Source of the DNA: Gammaproteobacteria bacterium
Lineage (GTDB): Bacteria > Pseudomonadota > Gammaproteobacteria > SZUA-229
DNA length: 32,740 nt
Assembly: GCA_022340645.1 (NCBI GenBank)
Contig: JAJDNP010000153.1
Span: forward strand, 70,422-103,161
Direction of reading: 5' to 3'
Below the pieces are notes generated by a model. The model ran no database searches. It saw nothing but the letters and a program-made list of their open reading frames with translations, and had not been told where the DNA came from. Of the stretch, positions 8,146 to 16,013 are shown piece by piece; position 1 is the stretch's first letter, and each line of letters starts with the position of its first letter. Made by a program: the position numbers and the translations under genes.

Positions 8146-8855
8146 GTAGTAACTGTCGATACCCACAGGTACTGGAAGATTTGCGGGTGTCCGGATTGCG
8201 CTGTTTCCTCTGTTGCAGTATGGTTGTCGCCTCGGTAATGGCTCCTGTTTGGGCTGCTGATGATACTAATCAGACACAGAGTGAATCGACCTCATATGTC
8301 GCTCCGCGCTGGGCACTTGAATTAAAGGGTGGTCAGTACCAGCCGGATCTGGAACTGTACGACACCTTTTACGGCGATGACAAAAACTCTTATTGGGCTA
8401 TCGCCAGCGCATACCGGTTGACGAACTGGCTGGAACTTGGCGCTGAACTTGCCTATAGCAATGATGAAGGCACGGGTATGTTTGCCGCAAACGGCAATCT
8501 GGGCGGCCGGGTCGATTACACATTAATGCCGCTGCAACTATTTCTCAACGTGCGCTATGACGCATCACCCGATCAGCTGTTTGTGCCTTACGCCGGTATT
8601 GGTATCGTGTCTGCCTGGTATCAACAGAAAATTGATCAGCAGCCCAATCGTGAAGGACGTAGCGATATCGGTGGATCTGCCCGGGCAGGGATTCAGCTGC
8701 AGTTGACGCAACTTGATCCCAGTGTTGCAAGAAACAAGAGTAGCAAATTCAAGACATACGTTTTTCTTGAAGCACAGGTGTTCTCAACGAGGGTCGATGG
8801 TATTGACCTGGGTGGAGAAATCTACTTGCTCGGCTTGCGTTTCGAATATGAATAA
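8142..8855 (+). CDS. Outer-membrane beta-barrel protein coupled to the CFI-box gene
   Basis: A 237-residue protein with a signal peptide (cleavage after APVWA near residue 39). The mature part is a run of amphipathic strands (WALELKGGQYQPDLEL, YWAIASAYRLTNWLELGAELAY, FVPYAGIGIVSAWYQ) and ends EIYLLGLRFEYE with aromatic residues, as expected of a barrel inserted by the BAM machinery. It resembles MXAN_2562/OmpW-like small barrels; family assignment is tentative. Its ATG overlaps the stop of the CFI-box gene, so the two are co-translated and may work as a surface pair. Confidence 0.75.
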   Translation: MSSNCRYPQVLEDLRVSGLRCFLCCSMVVASVMAPVWAADDTNQTQSESTSYVAPRWALELKGGQYQPDLELYDTFYGDDKNSYWAIASAYRLTNWLELGAELAYSNDEGTGMFAANGNLGGRVDYTLMPLQLFLNVRYDASPDQLFVPYAGIGIVSAWYQQKIDQQPNREGRSDIGGSARAGIQLQLTQLDPSVARNKSSKFKTYVFLEAQVFSTRVDGIDLGGEIYLLGLRFEYE

Positions 8856-9044
8856 ATGTTACATCAGTCGATTTGATGCTGCTGAATATGCATACATAGA
8901 ATGATTAAGGATTCGATCGGTAATTTGATATTTAGATGTAAGTTCATGATAGTCCGATCATGGCTGTCTCTCCGCAAACAATATTATTCACTGACAAGGA
9001 AAAGTCGACCCTGTGCGGACACTGAGAAAACCGAAAAGCATATG

Positions 9045-9127
9045 TCCATAGATGAACACAGATAAACACAGATGTTAATAAAGACTATAAACGTTTTTAT
9101 CTGTGTATATCTGCGTTCATCTGTGGA
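9045..9127. repeat. Imperfect palindromic repeat (GATAAACACAGAT / ATCTGTGTATATCTGCG)
   Basis: A left arm starting GTCCATAGATGAACAC and a right arm ending CGTTCATCTGTGGAC are imperfect reverse complements around a short AT-rich loop. It is related in sequence to the interior of the palindrome at 5644-5794 and sits just before copy 2 of the 51-bp repeat. The rest of 8856-9308 holds no recognisable gene. Confidence 0.75.
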
Positions 9128-9165
9128 CAATTTATTTTTTTTATTTTGATGATTTTCGTTCATTC

Positions 9166-9216
9166 GCGTTCATTTGCGGAAAAAATAGTTTTTCCTGGCA
9201 GTCTGCTCATGGCCGT
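9166..9216. repeat. 51-bp exact direct repeat, copy 2
   Basis: Identical to 5779-5829 in the same orientation. The two copies lie about 3.4 kb apart and enclose the CFI-box/beta-barrel gene pair, which would allow deletion or duplication of the module by recombination. Confidence 0.9.
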
Positions 9217-9308
9217 ACTTGGAAGTTCAGTATAGATTCTTTGAGTCTGTTTTTAGCTTTTGCAGGCATTAATGATAAGCGGTTAAACTGTTGATATACA
9301 GTCTCCGG

Positions 9309-9842
9309 CTAGCTGGCCGCATCGTGCTTTACATAGATTAACTTGCTGGTGTCAAAACCGAGTTGCCGGGCCTGCTTTACAAACTGCTCGGTGATTTTAT
9401 TATCAACCCGCGGTGTTCTGGCCAGTAGCCAGAGGTAAGAGGTATCGGGGCCGGAAATAAAAGCGTACTGGTAGTTTTTTTTGTCCAGTTCAAAGATGAT
9501 GTAGGAACCGTAAAATGGTCCGAAGAATGAAACCTTGAGGTAGCCGGTATCAGCATCCTTGACGAACCAGGCCTTGCCCTCTGCCTGTTGCCATTCGTTG
9601 TCTTCTCTGGAAAAGCCCCGGTTGATGACTTTTACGCCGCCGTCATCCCGCAATGAGTATTCTGCCGTGATATCGTCCAGGCCGCGCTCGAAAGAATGAT
9701 CAAGCCGGGCGATTTCGTACCATGTGCCCAGGTATCGATGGAGTTCAAATCCTTTTACTGCAACCACGCCGTCAGGTTTGCCGGTACATGCAGCCAGCAT
9801 AACCGGCAGAGCCAGCAGAAAGAACAGTTTTGCTTTGAGCAT
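9309..9842 (-). CDS. blc: Outer-membrane lipocalin Blc
   Basis: A 177-residue bacterial lipocalin with a lipoprotein signal peptide; lipobox LAAC puts the lipidated Cys at 19. The lipocalin N-terminal motif GTWYEIARLDHSFERG (39-54) is intact, followed by NRGFSREDNEWQQAEGKAWF, YGSYIIFELDKKNYQYA and the C-terminal YLWLLARTPRV. Blc proteins bind lysophospholipids/fatty acids at the outer membrane. It is the last gene of the minus-strand operon starting at 13007, 13 bp after the TIGR01777 gene, an association seen in light-regulated photolyase clusters of other proteobacteria. Confidence 0.93.
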   Translation of the reverse strand: MLKAKLFFLLALPVMLAACTGKPDGVVAVKGFELHRYLGTWYEIARLDHSFERGLDDITAEYSLRDDGGVKVINRGFSREDNEWQQAEGKAWFVKDADTGYLKVSFFGPFYGSYIIFELDKKNYQYAFISGPDTSYLWLLARTPRVDNKITEQFVKQARQLGFDTSKLIYVKHDAAS

Positions 9843-9855
9843 TTTCCGCTTACCT

Positions 9856-10749
9856 CTATTTGTTCAATAGTTTAAACAGTGTTGCTGTCAGTTCATTATC
9901 CATGAACCTGTAGCCATGTGCTTCCAGTCTGGTGGGAACGACCCTGCTGCCTGATAATAACAGGGTCTCACCCATTTCGCCGAACATCAGCCGCACCATG
10001 AATGCCGGTAATGGCAAGACGGCCGGGCGGTGCAGTACTTTGCCCAGGCTTTTCGTGAAGGCATAGTTTGTTACCGGGTCGGGGGACACCAGGTTGTATG
10101 GGCCGGACATCAGTTTATTGTTGAGCATGGTCTCGGTTATGCGAACAACATCATTGATACTTATCCAGCTCATGTACTGCTTGCCGCTACCGACCACGCC
10201 CCCCAGGCCCAGGCCAAAAGGAAGTAACATTTTTTGCAAGGCCCCGCCTTCGGGACTTAATACGATGCCCGTGCGTAGATGGATCGTCCTGATGCCTGCG
10301 TCCTCGGCTGCCTTTGTTGCTGCCTCCCATTGCGTCGCAATATCGCTTAGAAAACCTGTGCCCCGGCTGCTGTGCTCATCAACGATTTTGTCACCGCTGT
10401 CGCCGTAAAAACCGATAGCGGAGCCTGAAATCAGCAGCCCGGGTTTTTGCTTCATCGCCGCCAGTGTCTGTGCCAGTAATTTCGTACCGTGAACCCGGCT
10501 GCTCAGGATTCTGTCTTTTTTCTTCCGGGTCCAGCGTGAGTCGGCAATGTTTTCGCCTGCCAGATGTATCACGGCATCCAGCGGAATCGTTTCATCCAGC
10601 TGAATACGGTTTTGTTCCGGCATCCAGTAATGCGGCCTGTCTGATGTCGGGTTTCGATACAGCGGGTATATTGTATGGCCCCGCGTGCCGAGGTATTCGG
10701 TCAGTGCGCTGCCAATCAGGCCGGTGGCGCCGGTGAGTAATATGTTCAT
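9856..10749 (-). CDS. TIGR01777-family NAD-dependent epimerase (YfcH-like)
   Basis: A 297-residue extended-SDR protein, normal length for the family. The nucleotide-binding motif NILLTGATGLIGSALTEYL is at residues 2-20. DAVIHLAGENIADSRWTRKKK and ISGSAIGFYGDSGDKIVDE carry the family signatures, and the C-terminal DUF1731-type part (GKVLHRPAVLPLPAFMVRLM, FGEMGETLLLSGSRV) is complete. Substrate is unknown for the family. It lies 24 bp downstream of the methyltransferase gene and upstream of blc in one operon. Confidence 0.93.
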   Translation of the reverse strand: MNILLTGATGLIGSALTEYLGTRGHTIYPLYRNPTSDRPHYWMPEQNRIQLDETIPLDAVIHLAGENIADSRWTRKKKDRILSSRVHGTKLLAQTLAAMKQKPGLLISGSAIGFYGDSGDKIVDEHSSRGTGFLSDIATQWEAATKAAEDAGIRTIHLRTGIVLSPEGGALQKMLLPFGLGLGGVVGSGKQYMSWISINDVVRITETMLNNKLMSGPYNLVSPDPVTNYAFTKSLGKVLHRPAVLPLPAFMVRLMFGEMGETLLLSGSRVVPTRLEAHGYRFMDNELTATLFKLLNK

Positions 10750-10773
10750 CGTATTCTCTTTATCATGTTGCCG

Positions 10774-12018
10774 TCACGTCCTGTCCGCCCACACCGCGTA
10801 AACCGGATCGGAAAGAGCGAGCTGGTGCCGGTCATCTACCGGCCTGGGCAGGCCGCGTGATGAAAATGTATTTATAACACCAAAGCCGGCCGACTCGATA
10901 ATATATTCTGCCACCAGTCCGATTCGCTCGAAATCGTGTAGTTGACTCCATACATGAACGGCCCTGGACGGGAACCAGCGGTTGGAAAAACTGATTATGA
11001 AGCGGCCGCCCGGTCTGATGATGCGTGCTACTTCATCAAATACCGCAGACGGGCTGGTGAGATATTCGATGGACAGGCTGCACAGCACGACATCAAAACT
11101 GGCATCATCAAAAGGCATACGCGGTTGCAGGTTAATGTCATGTACAATAATTTCATCGAGGCGCGGGTTCGCTTCGAGCTCTTCCCGGTTCATGCCAAGC
11201 CCGGCAAGTTTTTTCAGCACGAGGTGTTCATCGAGATGGGAATTAATGCTCGACATCATATCCAGCACTATTGATTCGGCCGGCACCAGCCTGTTATGCA
11301 GAGATTTCAGCTGCAGCAGTGCGCTTGCATCGAGATGATCAATCAACCTGGGCTGTGAATAAAATTCTCTGTCGGCAGTGTTATCTGCACGCTGGAACGG
11401 GTTGTCACTGAAAAAATCGGTGCCGTTATTGCAGTAGCGCAACTGCATACCGGGGCCGGTGAGAAAATCCGGCAGTTGCATTGCCTGCAGTGGACGTGAG
11501 GCGATATGGCAGGCGTAATAGCTATCATCATCCGGCTTTAGCATTTCAAGTGTTAACGTAATATCGTAATCTGATAACGGGTGGCTGGTATTTACCAGCA
11601 GTTCTCCCTCTCTGCGGTCGATAATGCGAAACGGTGTCATGCGGTTGCTGGCAGGCAGCTTTTCAGAGTTGAACAGCGCGGCAGGGTAGAAACGGCCAGC
11701 ACGCGGCTCGAGCGTAATATTATTTCCGGGGCGGCGAATGAATGTCTCCTCAGGCACGCTCACGGTCTGGGCAGCAGCATCATTGCTGAATAATTTGCCC
11801 TTAATATAATCAAGGGTCTTTGCGCTTTCATCACTGACCGTGTTCGTGCCTGCCAGCAGATCATTACGCATGGCAGCGGGCAATTTCCCTATAACGCTAT
11901 GCAGATTTTCCTGCTGCACAAACAGCTGATCCTGGTGATCTCCGTAATCGCTTTCATAGTGGATTGACATTCGATAACAGGCGTCACTATGCGGTGTGGT
12001 ATCCATCGATGGTGTCAT
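10774..12018 (-). CDS. SAM methyltransferase with FKBP/SlyD-like N-terminal region
   Basis: A 414-residue protein. The C-terminal half is a class I methyltransferase of the subgroup with LDMMSS instead of the usual glycine-rich motif I (251-257), then VHDINLQPRMPFDDASFDVVL (292-312), SIEYLTSPSAVFDEVARIIRPGG and SFSNRWFPSRAVHVW. The N-terminal half (about 17-160) looks like a divergent SlyD-type FKBP: an opening SIHYESDYGD strand, and LLVNTSHPLSDYDITLTLEM, which parallels VdGNHPLAGk.l.F.vev. That half assignment is by eye and less certain. The start could be residue 1, 5 or 17; no strong ribosome-binding site decides. It is second in the light-locus operon, 35 bp after the DUF523/DUF1722 gene. 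Confidence 0.78.
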   Translation of the reverse strand: MTPSMDTTPHSDACYRMSIHYESDYGDHQDQLFVQQENLHSVIGKLPAAMRNDLLAGTNTVSDESAKTLDYIKGKLFSNDAAAQTVSVPEETFIRRPGNNITLEPRAGRFYPAALFNSEKLPASNRMTPFRIIDRREGELLVNTSHPLSDYDITLTLEMLKPDDDSYYACHIASRPLQAMQLPDFLTGPGMQLRYCNNGTDFFSDNPFQRADNTADREFYSQPRLIDHLDASALLQLKSLHNRLVPAESIVLDMMSSINSHLDEHLVLKKLAGLGMNREELEANPRLDEIIVHDINLQPRMPFDDASFDVVLCSLSIEYLTSPSAVFDEVARIIRPGGRFIISFSNRWFPSRAVHVWSQLHDFERIGLVAEYIIESAGFGVINTFSSRGLPRPVDDRHQLALSDPVYAVWADRT

Positions 12019-12053
12019 GTGCTTATTACTGTATGTTCAATGAATCATCATGA

Positions 12054-13007
12054 TTAAACCGGCAGCATTAATTCACCCGGAAAGGGGGAGAAGTAATACT
12101 GTTCATCTATATAATCATTTTTGTGTGATTTGAAATGGTGCTGCAGCAACATCAATGGCGCCACCCGGTTAACGCGTTTGCTGCGATAGGTTTCGAACCA
12201 CTCAAGCAGTTCGGCCTTGTCTTTTTTGTCCAGCTGGTTCTTCAGGTAACCCAGTATATGCATCATCACATTGACATGATGGCCCTGCGACGGGATCTTC
12301 GACATTGCCTGCATGAACAGGCTGAAATATTGCTCGCTTACTTCGTGGTAATTCTGCCGGCTGACGCCGGCAACCAGGCGACCTAGTTGACGGCAGGCAT
12401 TGTTGTCTTTGGCCATCAGTACCAGTTTGTAATTGCGGTGAAAATCCCGGAATGACGGCAGCGGGTTGCGCGATTTGGCGAGCTGTCGCCAGCGGTAATG
12501 GGCATATACACGCTCCAGGAAATTCTCACGTAAGTTATCGTCATTCAGCCGGCCTTCATCTTCGGTGGGTACCAGCGGGTAGATTTCCTTGAAGGTTCGG
12601 GCAAATACACCGATACCATCGCGCTGTCTCATGCCGGTTTTATTGTTGACCACCGGCACTTTGAATACGCCGCAGCTCGGTGAATCTTTCTTGAAGATGA
12701 AACCGTCCAGCTGAGGCAGGCTTCTAACCTTTTGCACTGCAAATTCACGCATGCTTCGGGTCAGTTCTTTTTCAGGGTTCTTTGAAAAAACAAGCCTGGT
12801 TTCGTTATCAAAGCGTCGCAGCTGTATGGCAGGGCGGGGAATGCCCAGCCCCATCTCGACTTCCGGGCACATGGTGTGTACCTCAAAAAATGCCATGCAC
12901 TCATTGTTTAAAAAAGCATTGGATATGTATCCGCCATCGAAGCGTACGGCCTGGCGGGCCAGGCAGGCGCTGGCGCCGATTTGGGGTTTACTTAATAAGT
13001 TTGACAA
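12054..13007 (-). CDS. DUF523-DUF1722 protein (YbgA-like, TudS-related)
   Basis: A 317-residue two-domain protein. DUF523 (about 10-150) holds three cysteines typical of this iron-sulfur family: Cys15 in GASACL, Cys47 in MCPEVEMGLGIPRP and Cys112 in SPSCGVFKV. DUF523 includes the thiouracil desulfidase TudS, where such cysteines hold a [4Fe-4S] cluster. DUF1722 (about 175-300) contains KLVLMAKDNNACRQLGRLV and HVNVMMHILGYLK. The start is a TTG with GGAG 9 bp upstream. It heads the operon divergent from the MerR regulator, a common neighbourhood of photolyase in proteobacteria. The molecular role in light response is unproven. Confidence 0.9.
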   Translation of the reverse strand: MSNLLSKPQIGASACLARQAVRFDGGYISNAFLNNECMAFFEVHTMCPEVEMGLGIPRPAIQLRRFDNETRLVFSKNPEKELTRSMREFAVQKVRSLPQLDGFIFKKDSPSCGVFKVPVVNNKTGMRQRDGIGVFARTFKEIYPLVPTEDEGRLNDDNLRENFLERVYAHYRWRQLAKSRNPLPSFRDFHRNYKLVLMAKDNNACRQLGRLVAGVSRQNYHEVSEQYFSLFMQAMSKIPSQGHHVNVMMHILGYLKNQLDKKDKAELLEWFETYRSKRVNRVAPLMLLQHHFKSHKNDYIDEQYYFSPFPGELMLPV

Positions 13008-13033
13008 TGTTATAGGCTCCTGTTTGAAATACT

Positions 13034-13113
13034 TATACGTTGATTATACAAAAAAAACTTTATTGTACAAGTAAATTATTGTACAATTTGCATAATATTT
13101 ACAGGAATGTACA
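13034..13113. promoter_or_regulatory. Cluster of TGTACA/TATACR boxes, probable CarH/LitR operator
   Basis: The 111-bp divergent region contains TTGTACAA at 13063-13070 and again at 13079-13086, TGTACA at 13108-13113, and related TATACG (13034-13039) and TATACA (13045-13050). TGTACA/TGTATA palindromes are what MerR-type B12 photoreceptors (LitR/CarH) are reported to bind. Being next to the regulator gene, these boxes are the natural autoregulatory site; binding is inferred. Confidence 0.6.
13043..13070 (-). promoter_or_regulatory. Minus-strand promoter of the DUF523/DUF1722 operon
   Basis: On the minus strand, TTGTAC (complement of 13065-13070) and TATAAT preceded by TG (complement of 13043-13048) are 16 bp apart, giving a near-consensus sigma-70 promoter with an extended -10. 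The -35 element lies within a TGTACA box, so a regulator bound there would block RNA polymerase. Confidence 0.6.
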
Positions 13114-13118
13114 AAATA

Positions 13119-14018
13119 ATGAATCATTATCCGATTAGAGCAATATCAGAATTGACCGGTGTGCCAACCACAACACTGCGTGCATGGGAGCGCCGATACG
13201 GCCTGTTAAAGCCAACTCGGACGGCCAAGGGGCATCGTCTTTATAGTAGTGAAGATATTGATTTAATTAAAGAAATTGTCATGCTGCTTAAATCAGGGCG
13301 CACCATCAGCGAGGCCATAAGAATAATCAAAAATCCTGAGCTTAATGCCACTGCCGTTTCGGAGACTGACGGTCACTGGGCTGTTTATCAGCAGCGCATG
13401 CTCAAATCGATTGAGAATTTTAATGAACAAAACCTGGACACGACGTATAACGAGGTTTTATCAATTTACCCGATTGATATGGTGACAGAAGAGGTCATCA
13501 TTCCCGTTTTGACAGTGCTTGGGGAGCGCTGGCAGGAGAGGGATGCCGGCATCGCTGAAGAGCATTTCTTTTCGGCTTTTCTACGCAACAAGCTTGGCGC
13601 TCGCCTGCATCACGAATCACGCCGCAGTCGAGGCAGCAGGATTCTTGTCGCCTGTTTACCGGGGGAGTTTCATGAGCTGGGCATCCTGCTTTTCTGTATC
13701 GCTGCAATCGGCCATGGTTACCAGATACTTTACCTGGGTACTAATATGCCGCCATCGCAACTGTCAAAAGTGATCGAACGCACGGACGTCTCAGCGGTTT
13801 TGCTCTCGGGTACCAGGACAGATTTATGGCAGGATGAGGTTGAGCCAGAATTCAGGAAAAATATTAAATCGCTGAAGATTCCGTTCATGTTCGGCGGCGA
13901 ATTATCTGAAGCGTACAGAGCAAGACTGGAGTCACTTGGCGCCTATGTGCTGGGTTCTGACCACGTCAAGGCCATGGAAAAGATGGAAGCAATCATACCA
14001 GCGTTTAGCCGGAAATAA
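13119..14018 (+). CDS. MerR-family B12-binding photoreceptor regulator (CarH/LitR-like)
   Basis: About 299 residues. The N-terminal MerR winged helix reads YPIRAISELTGVPTTTLRAW and ERRYGLLKPTRTAKGHRLYS. A four-helix segment has the W-x9-EH motif (GERWQERDAGIAEEHF) that lines adenosylcobalamin in CarH. The C-terminal Rossmann part has GEFHELG, the (D/E)xHxxG motif whose His is the lower cobalt ligand, plus YLGTNMPP and VLLSGT. Together these argue for dark DNA binding released by light. An upstream in-frame ATG at 13107 lies within the third TGTACA box and touches the AGGA; I prefer 13119, which leaves a spaced Shine-Dalgarno. Photolyase follows 5 bp downstream. Confidence 0.9.
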   Translation: MNHYPIRAISELTGVPTTTLRAWERRYGLLKPTRTAKGHRLYSSEDIDLIKEIVMLLKSGRTISEAIRIIKNPELNATAVSETDGHWAVYQQRMLKSIENFNEQNLDTTYNEVLSIYPIDMVTEEVIIPVLTVLGERWQERDAGIAEEHFFSAFLRNKLGARLHHESRRSRGSRILVACLPGEFHELGILLFCIAAIGHGYQILYLGTNMPPSQLSKVIERTDVSAVLLSGTRTDLWQDEVEPEFRKNIKSLKIPFMFGGELSEAYRARLESLGAYVLGSDHVKAMEKMEAIIPAFSRK

Positions 14019-14023
14019 TTAAC

Positions 14024-15409
14024 ATGGCGGCGACCTCGATTTTATGGTTCCGGCGGGATCTGCGTATGCAGGACAACGCGGCGCTGGAGTGGGCATGTGA
14101 AAACAGCTCGGCGGTTATTCCGGTGTATATTTACTCTGCCGATGAAGAACAGCCCTGGGCGCCAGGCGCCGCCTCGCGCTGGTGGCTGCACCACAGCCTT
14201 TTGTCGCTGCAAAGCAGGCTGGCCGGCAGGAGGCTGAAATTGTATTATTTTTCCGGTTCGAGTGAAGCGGTTATTGAAAAAATCATCGCTGAAACCGGGG
14301 CAAACAGGCTGGTCTACAACAGGGTATATGAACGGCAGCTGTACGAGCGTGATTTACGACTCGAAAAAAACTTAAAAAACAGTATCGATATTGTCGCATT
14401 CGATTCGGGACTGTTGTTTTCACCCGGTACGGTGTTAAACAGTCAGCAATTGCCATACCGCGTGTTTACGCCGTTTTATAACAAGCTCAGGCCACAACTG
14501 TCTGAGCTGCATGCATACCAGTCTGCTGAAACTAATGATGATGCACTGAAAGCGCTTGAGAATAAGCCAGTGAGTTCAGCCCGGTCATTGCAATCGCTGC
14601 AGCTGCTTGATGAGCATGGCTGGCATGAAAAACTCGGGCTGCACTGGCGGCCGGGTGAGGATGAAGCCCACCGCCTGCTCGACGTGTTCCTCGAAGAGGC
14701 GGTTCAGCATTATGCAACGCAGCGTGATATCCCGTCACTCGAGGGCACTTCACGGTTATCGCCTTACCTGCATTTTGGCGAGATAACGCCGCAGCAGGTC
14801 TGCCTGGCAGTATGGCCATTACTCGAAGGTGAGCAGGGTGCCAGTGCTTCGCGCTCAGCGGAAGTCTTTGTCAAACAGCTGATCTGGAGGGAGTTTGCCC
14901 ACAACGTGTTATGGCATTTCCCTGAAACGGCGACATTACCGATGGACAGGCGTTACCGCAAGGATTTCTGGCGAAGCGATATTGATGACTTCAATACCTG
15001 GACAAAGGGTGAAACCGGCGTGCCGATTATCGATGCAGGCATGAAACAGCTATGGGAGACGGGCTGGATGCATAACCGCGTGCGCATGATCGTAAGTTCA
15101 TTTTTAACCAAGAACCTCGGCATCAACTGGCTGCATGGCGCAAGGTGGTTCTGGGACACGCTGGTGGATGCCGACCTGGCTAACAACAGTCTTGGCTGGC
15201 AGTGGGTGGCTGGCTGCGGCGTCGATGCGGCGCCGTATTACCGGGTATTCAACCCGAACACGCAAACCAGGCGTTTCGATAGCGAACTCAGGTATGTCGA
15301 GAAATGGCTGCCGGAACACGCGCAATTAGATTATCCATCGCCAATGGTTGATCTCGGCGTCAGCCGTGAAGACGCCTTGCATAGATATAAACAACATATT
15401 CGGGTTTAG
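14024..15409 (+). CDS. phrB: CPD deoxyribodipyrimidine photolyase
   Basis: A 461-residue class I photolyase, typical length. The antenna-domain start SILWFRRDLRMQDNAAL is followed by ASRWWLHHSLLSLQSRL. The FAD domain has EGTSRLSPYLHFGEITPQQV, FVKQLIWREFAHNVLWHFP, the MKQLWETGWMHNRVRMIVSS stretch and GWQWVAGCGVDAAPYYRVFNP. It repairs cyclobutane pyrimidine dimers using blue light and reduced FAD. The ATG is 5 bp after the regulator stop, so the light sensor and repair enzyme are co-transcribed. Confidence 0.95.
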   Translation: MAATSILWFRRDLRMQDNAALEWACENSSAVIPVYIYSADEEQPWAPGAASRWWLHHSLLSLQSRLAGRRLKLYYFSGSSEAVIEKIIAETGANRLVYNRVYERQLYERDLRLEKNLKNSIDIVAFDSGLLFSPGTVLNSQQLPYRVFTPFYNKLRPQLSELHAYQSAETNDDALKALENKPVSSARSLQSLQLLDEHGWHEKLGLHWRPGEDEAHRLLDVFLEEAVQHYATQRDIPSLEGTSRLSPYLHFGEITPQQVCLAVWPLLEGEQGASASRSAEVFVKQLIWREFAHNVLWHFPETATLPMDRRYRKDFWRSDIDDFNTWTKGETGVPIIDAGMKQLWETGWMHNRVRMIVSSFLTKNLGINWLHGARWFWDTLVDADLANNSLGWQWVAGCGVDAAPYYRVFNPNTQTRRFDSELRYVEKWLPEHAQLDYPSPMVDLGVSREDALHRYKQHIRV

Positions 15410-15419
15410 GAGAGTAACT

Positions 15420-15785
15420 ATGAAAGCATTATTACTGGTAGCACATGGCAGCCGTCGCAAACAGTCTAACGACGAAGTTGTGATGCTGGCTGACAAACTG
15501 AAAAGTCGTACCGACCAGTACGACGTCATCCATGCCGGTTTTCTTGAACTTGCGGAGACGTTGATACCGGATGGTATAAAAAAATGTGTTGATGATGGTG
15601 CGTCATCGATCGTGGTGTTACCGTATTTCCTCAACTCCGGGCGGCATGTGATCGAGGATATACCGGAAATCGTCAACCAGGCAAAACCGGCATATCCCGA
15701 TGTTGACATCAGGATAGCACCGCATGTAGGTGCATCCGAGCAAATGATGGACCTGCTGATTTCATCAGCAAATGCAACCAGGTAA
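15420..15785 (+). CDS. Small CbiX/SirB-type chelatase
   Basis: 121 residues, the size of the single-domain CbiX-S group. VAHGSRRKQSNDE carries the metal-binding His9 and LPYFLNSGRHVIEDIP the second, His76, with AGFLELAETLIPDGIKKCV between. Such enzymes insert Co2+ or Fe2+ into sirohydrochlorin. The ATG at 15420 has AGGAGAG overlapping the photolyase stop codon, giving tight coupling; an upstream in-frame extension into photolyase is rejected. Its place behind a cobalamin-dependent regulator suggests a link to tetrapyrrole/cofactor supply, which is inference. Confidence 0.88.
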   Translation: MKALLLVAHGSRRKQSNDEVVMLADKLKSRTDQYDVIHAGFLELAETLIPDGIKKCVDDGASSIVVLPYFLNSGRHVIEDIPEIVNQAKPAYPDVDIRIAPHVGASEQMMDLLISSANATR

Positions 15786-15818
15786 TGCTTTGGCTGAAAT
15801 ACAGCGGGAGGTAAAACC

Positions 15819-16010
15819 GTGAATGGCATTGACCCATATGCGTACATGCAGCAGGTCGCTGCAAGAATGCACGAGCTGACCACGAGAAACGAAATCGAGA
15901 CCGTGCTCGATGAACTGGAATACCTGTTCGAAGTAATTCCGCCCGAACTGCAGGATAATGCAGAAAAGCTTATCAGCCTCCTGCGTGAAAAACTCTGCGG
16001 GGCTGAATGA
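15819..16010 (+). CDS. Small conserved-looking hypothetical protein
   Basis: 63 residues from a GTG preceded by GGGAGG at ideal spacing. The protein is mostly helical and acidic (VAARMHELTTRNEIETVLDE, ELEYLFEVIPPELQDNAEKL, ending LREKLCGAE), with no membrane segment or signal. It lies 33 bp after the chelatase gene and 3 bp before the next gene, so it is an operon member. I do not recognise a family. It could be a small partner of the 299-residue protein that follows. Confidence 0.7.
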   Translation: MNGIDPYAYMQQVAARMHELTTRNEIETVLDELEYLFEVIPPELQDNAEKLISLLREKLCGAE

Positions 16011-16013
16011 ACT

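Noticed and set aside
15348-15419. N-terminal extension of the CbiX-like protein into photolyase
   Set aside because: The family start MKALLLVAHGSR at 15420 has a strong AGGAGAG site; the extension overlaps photolyase coding sequence.
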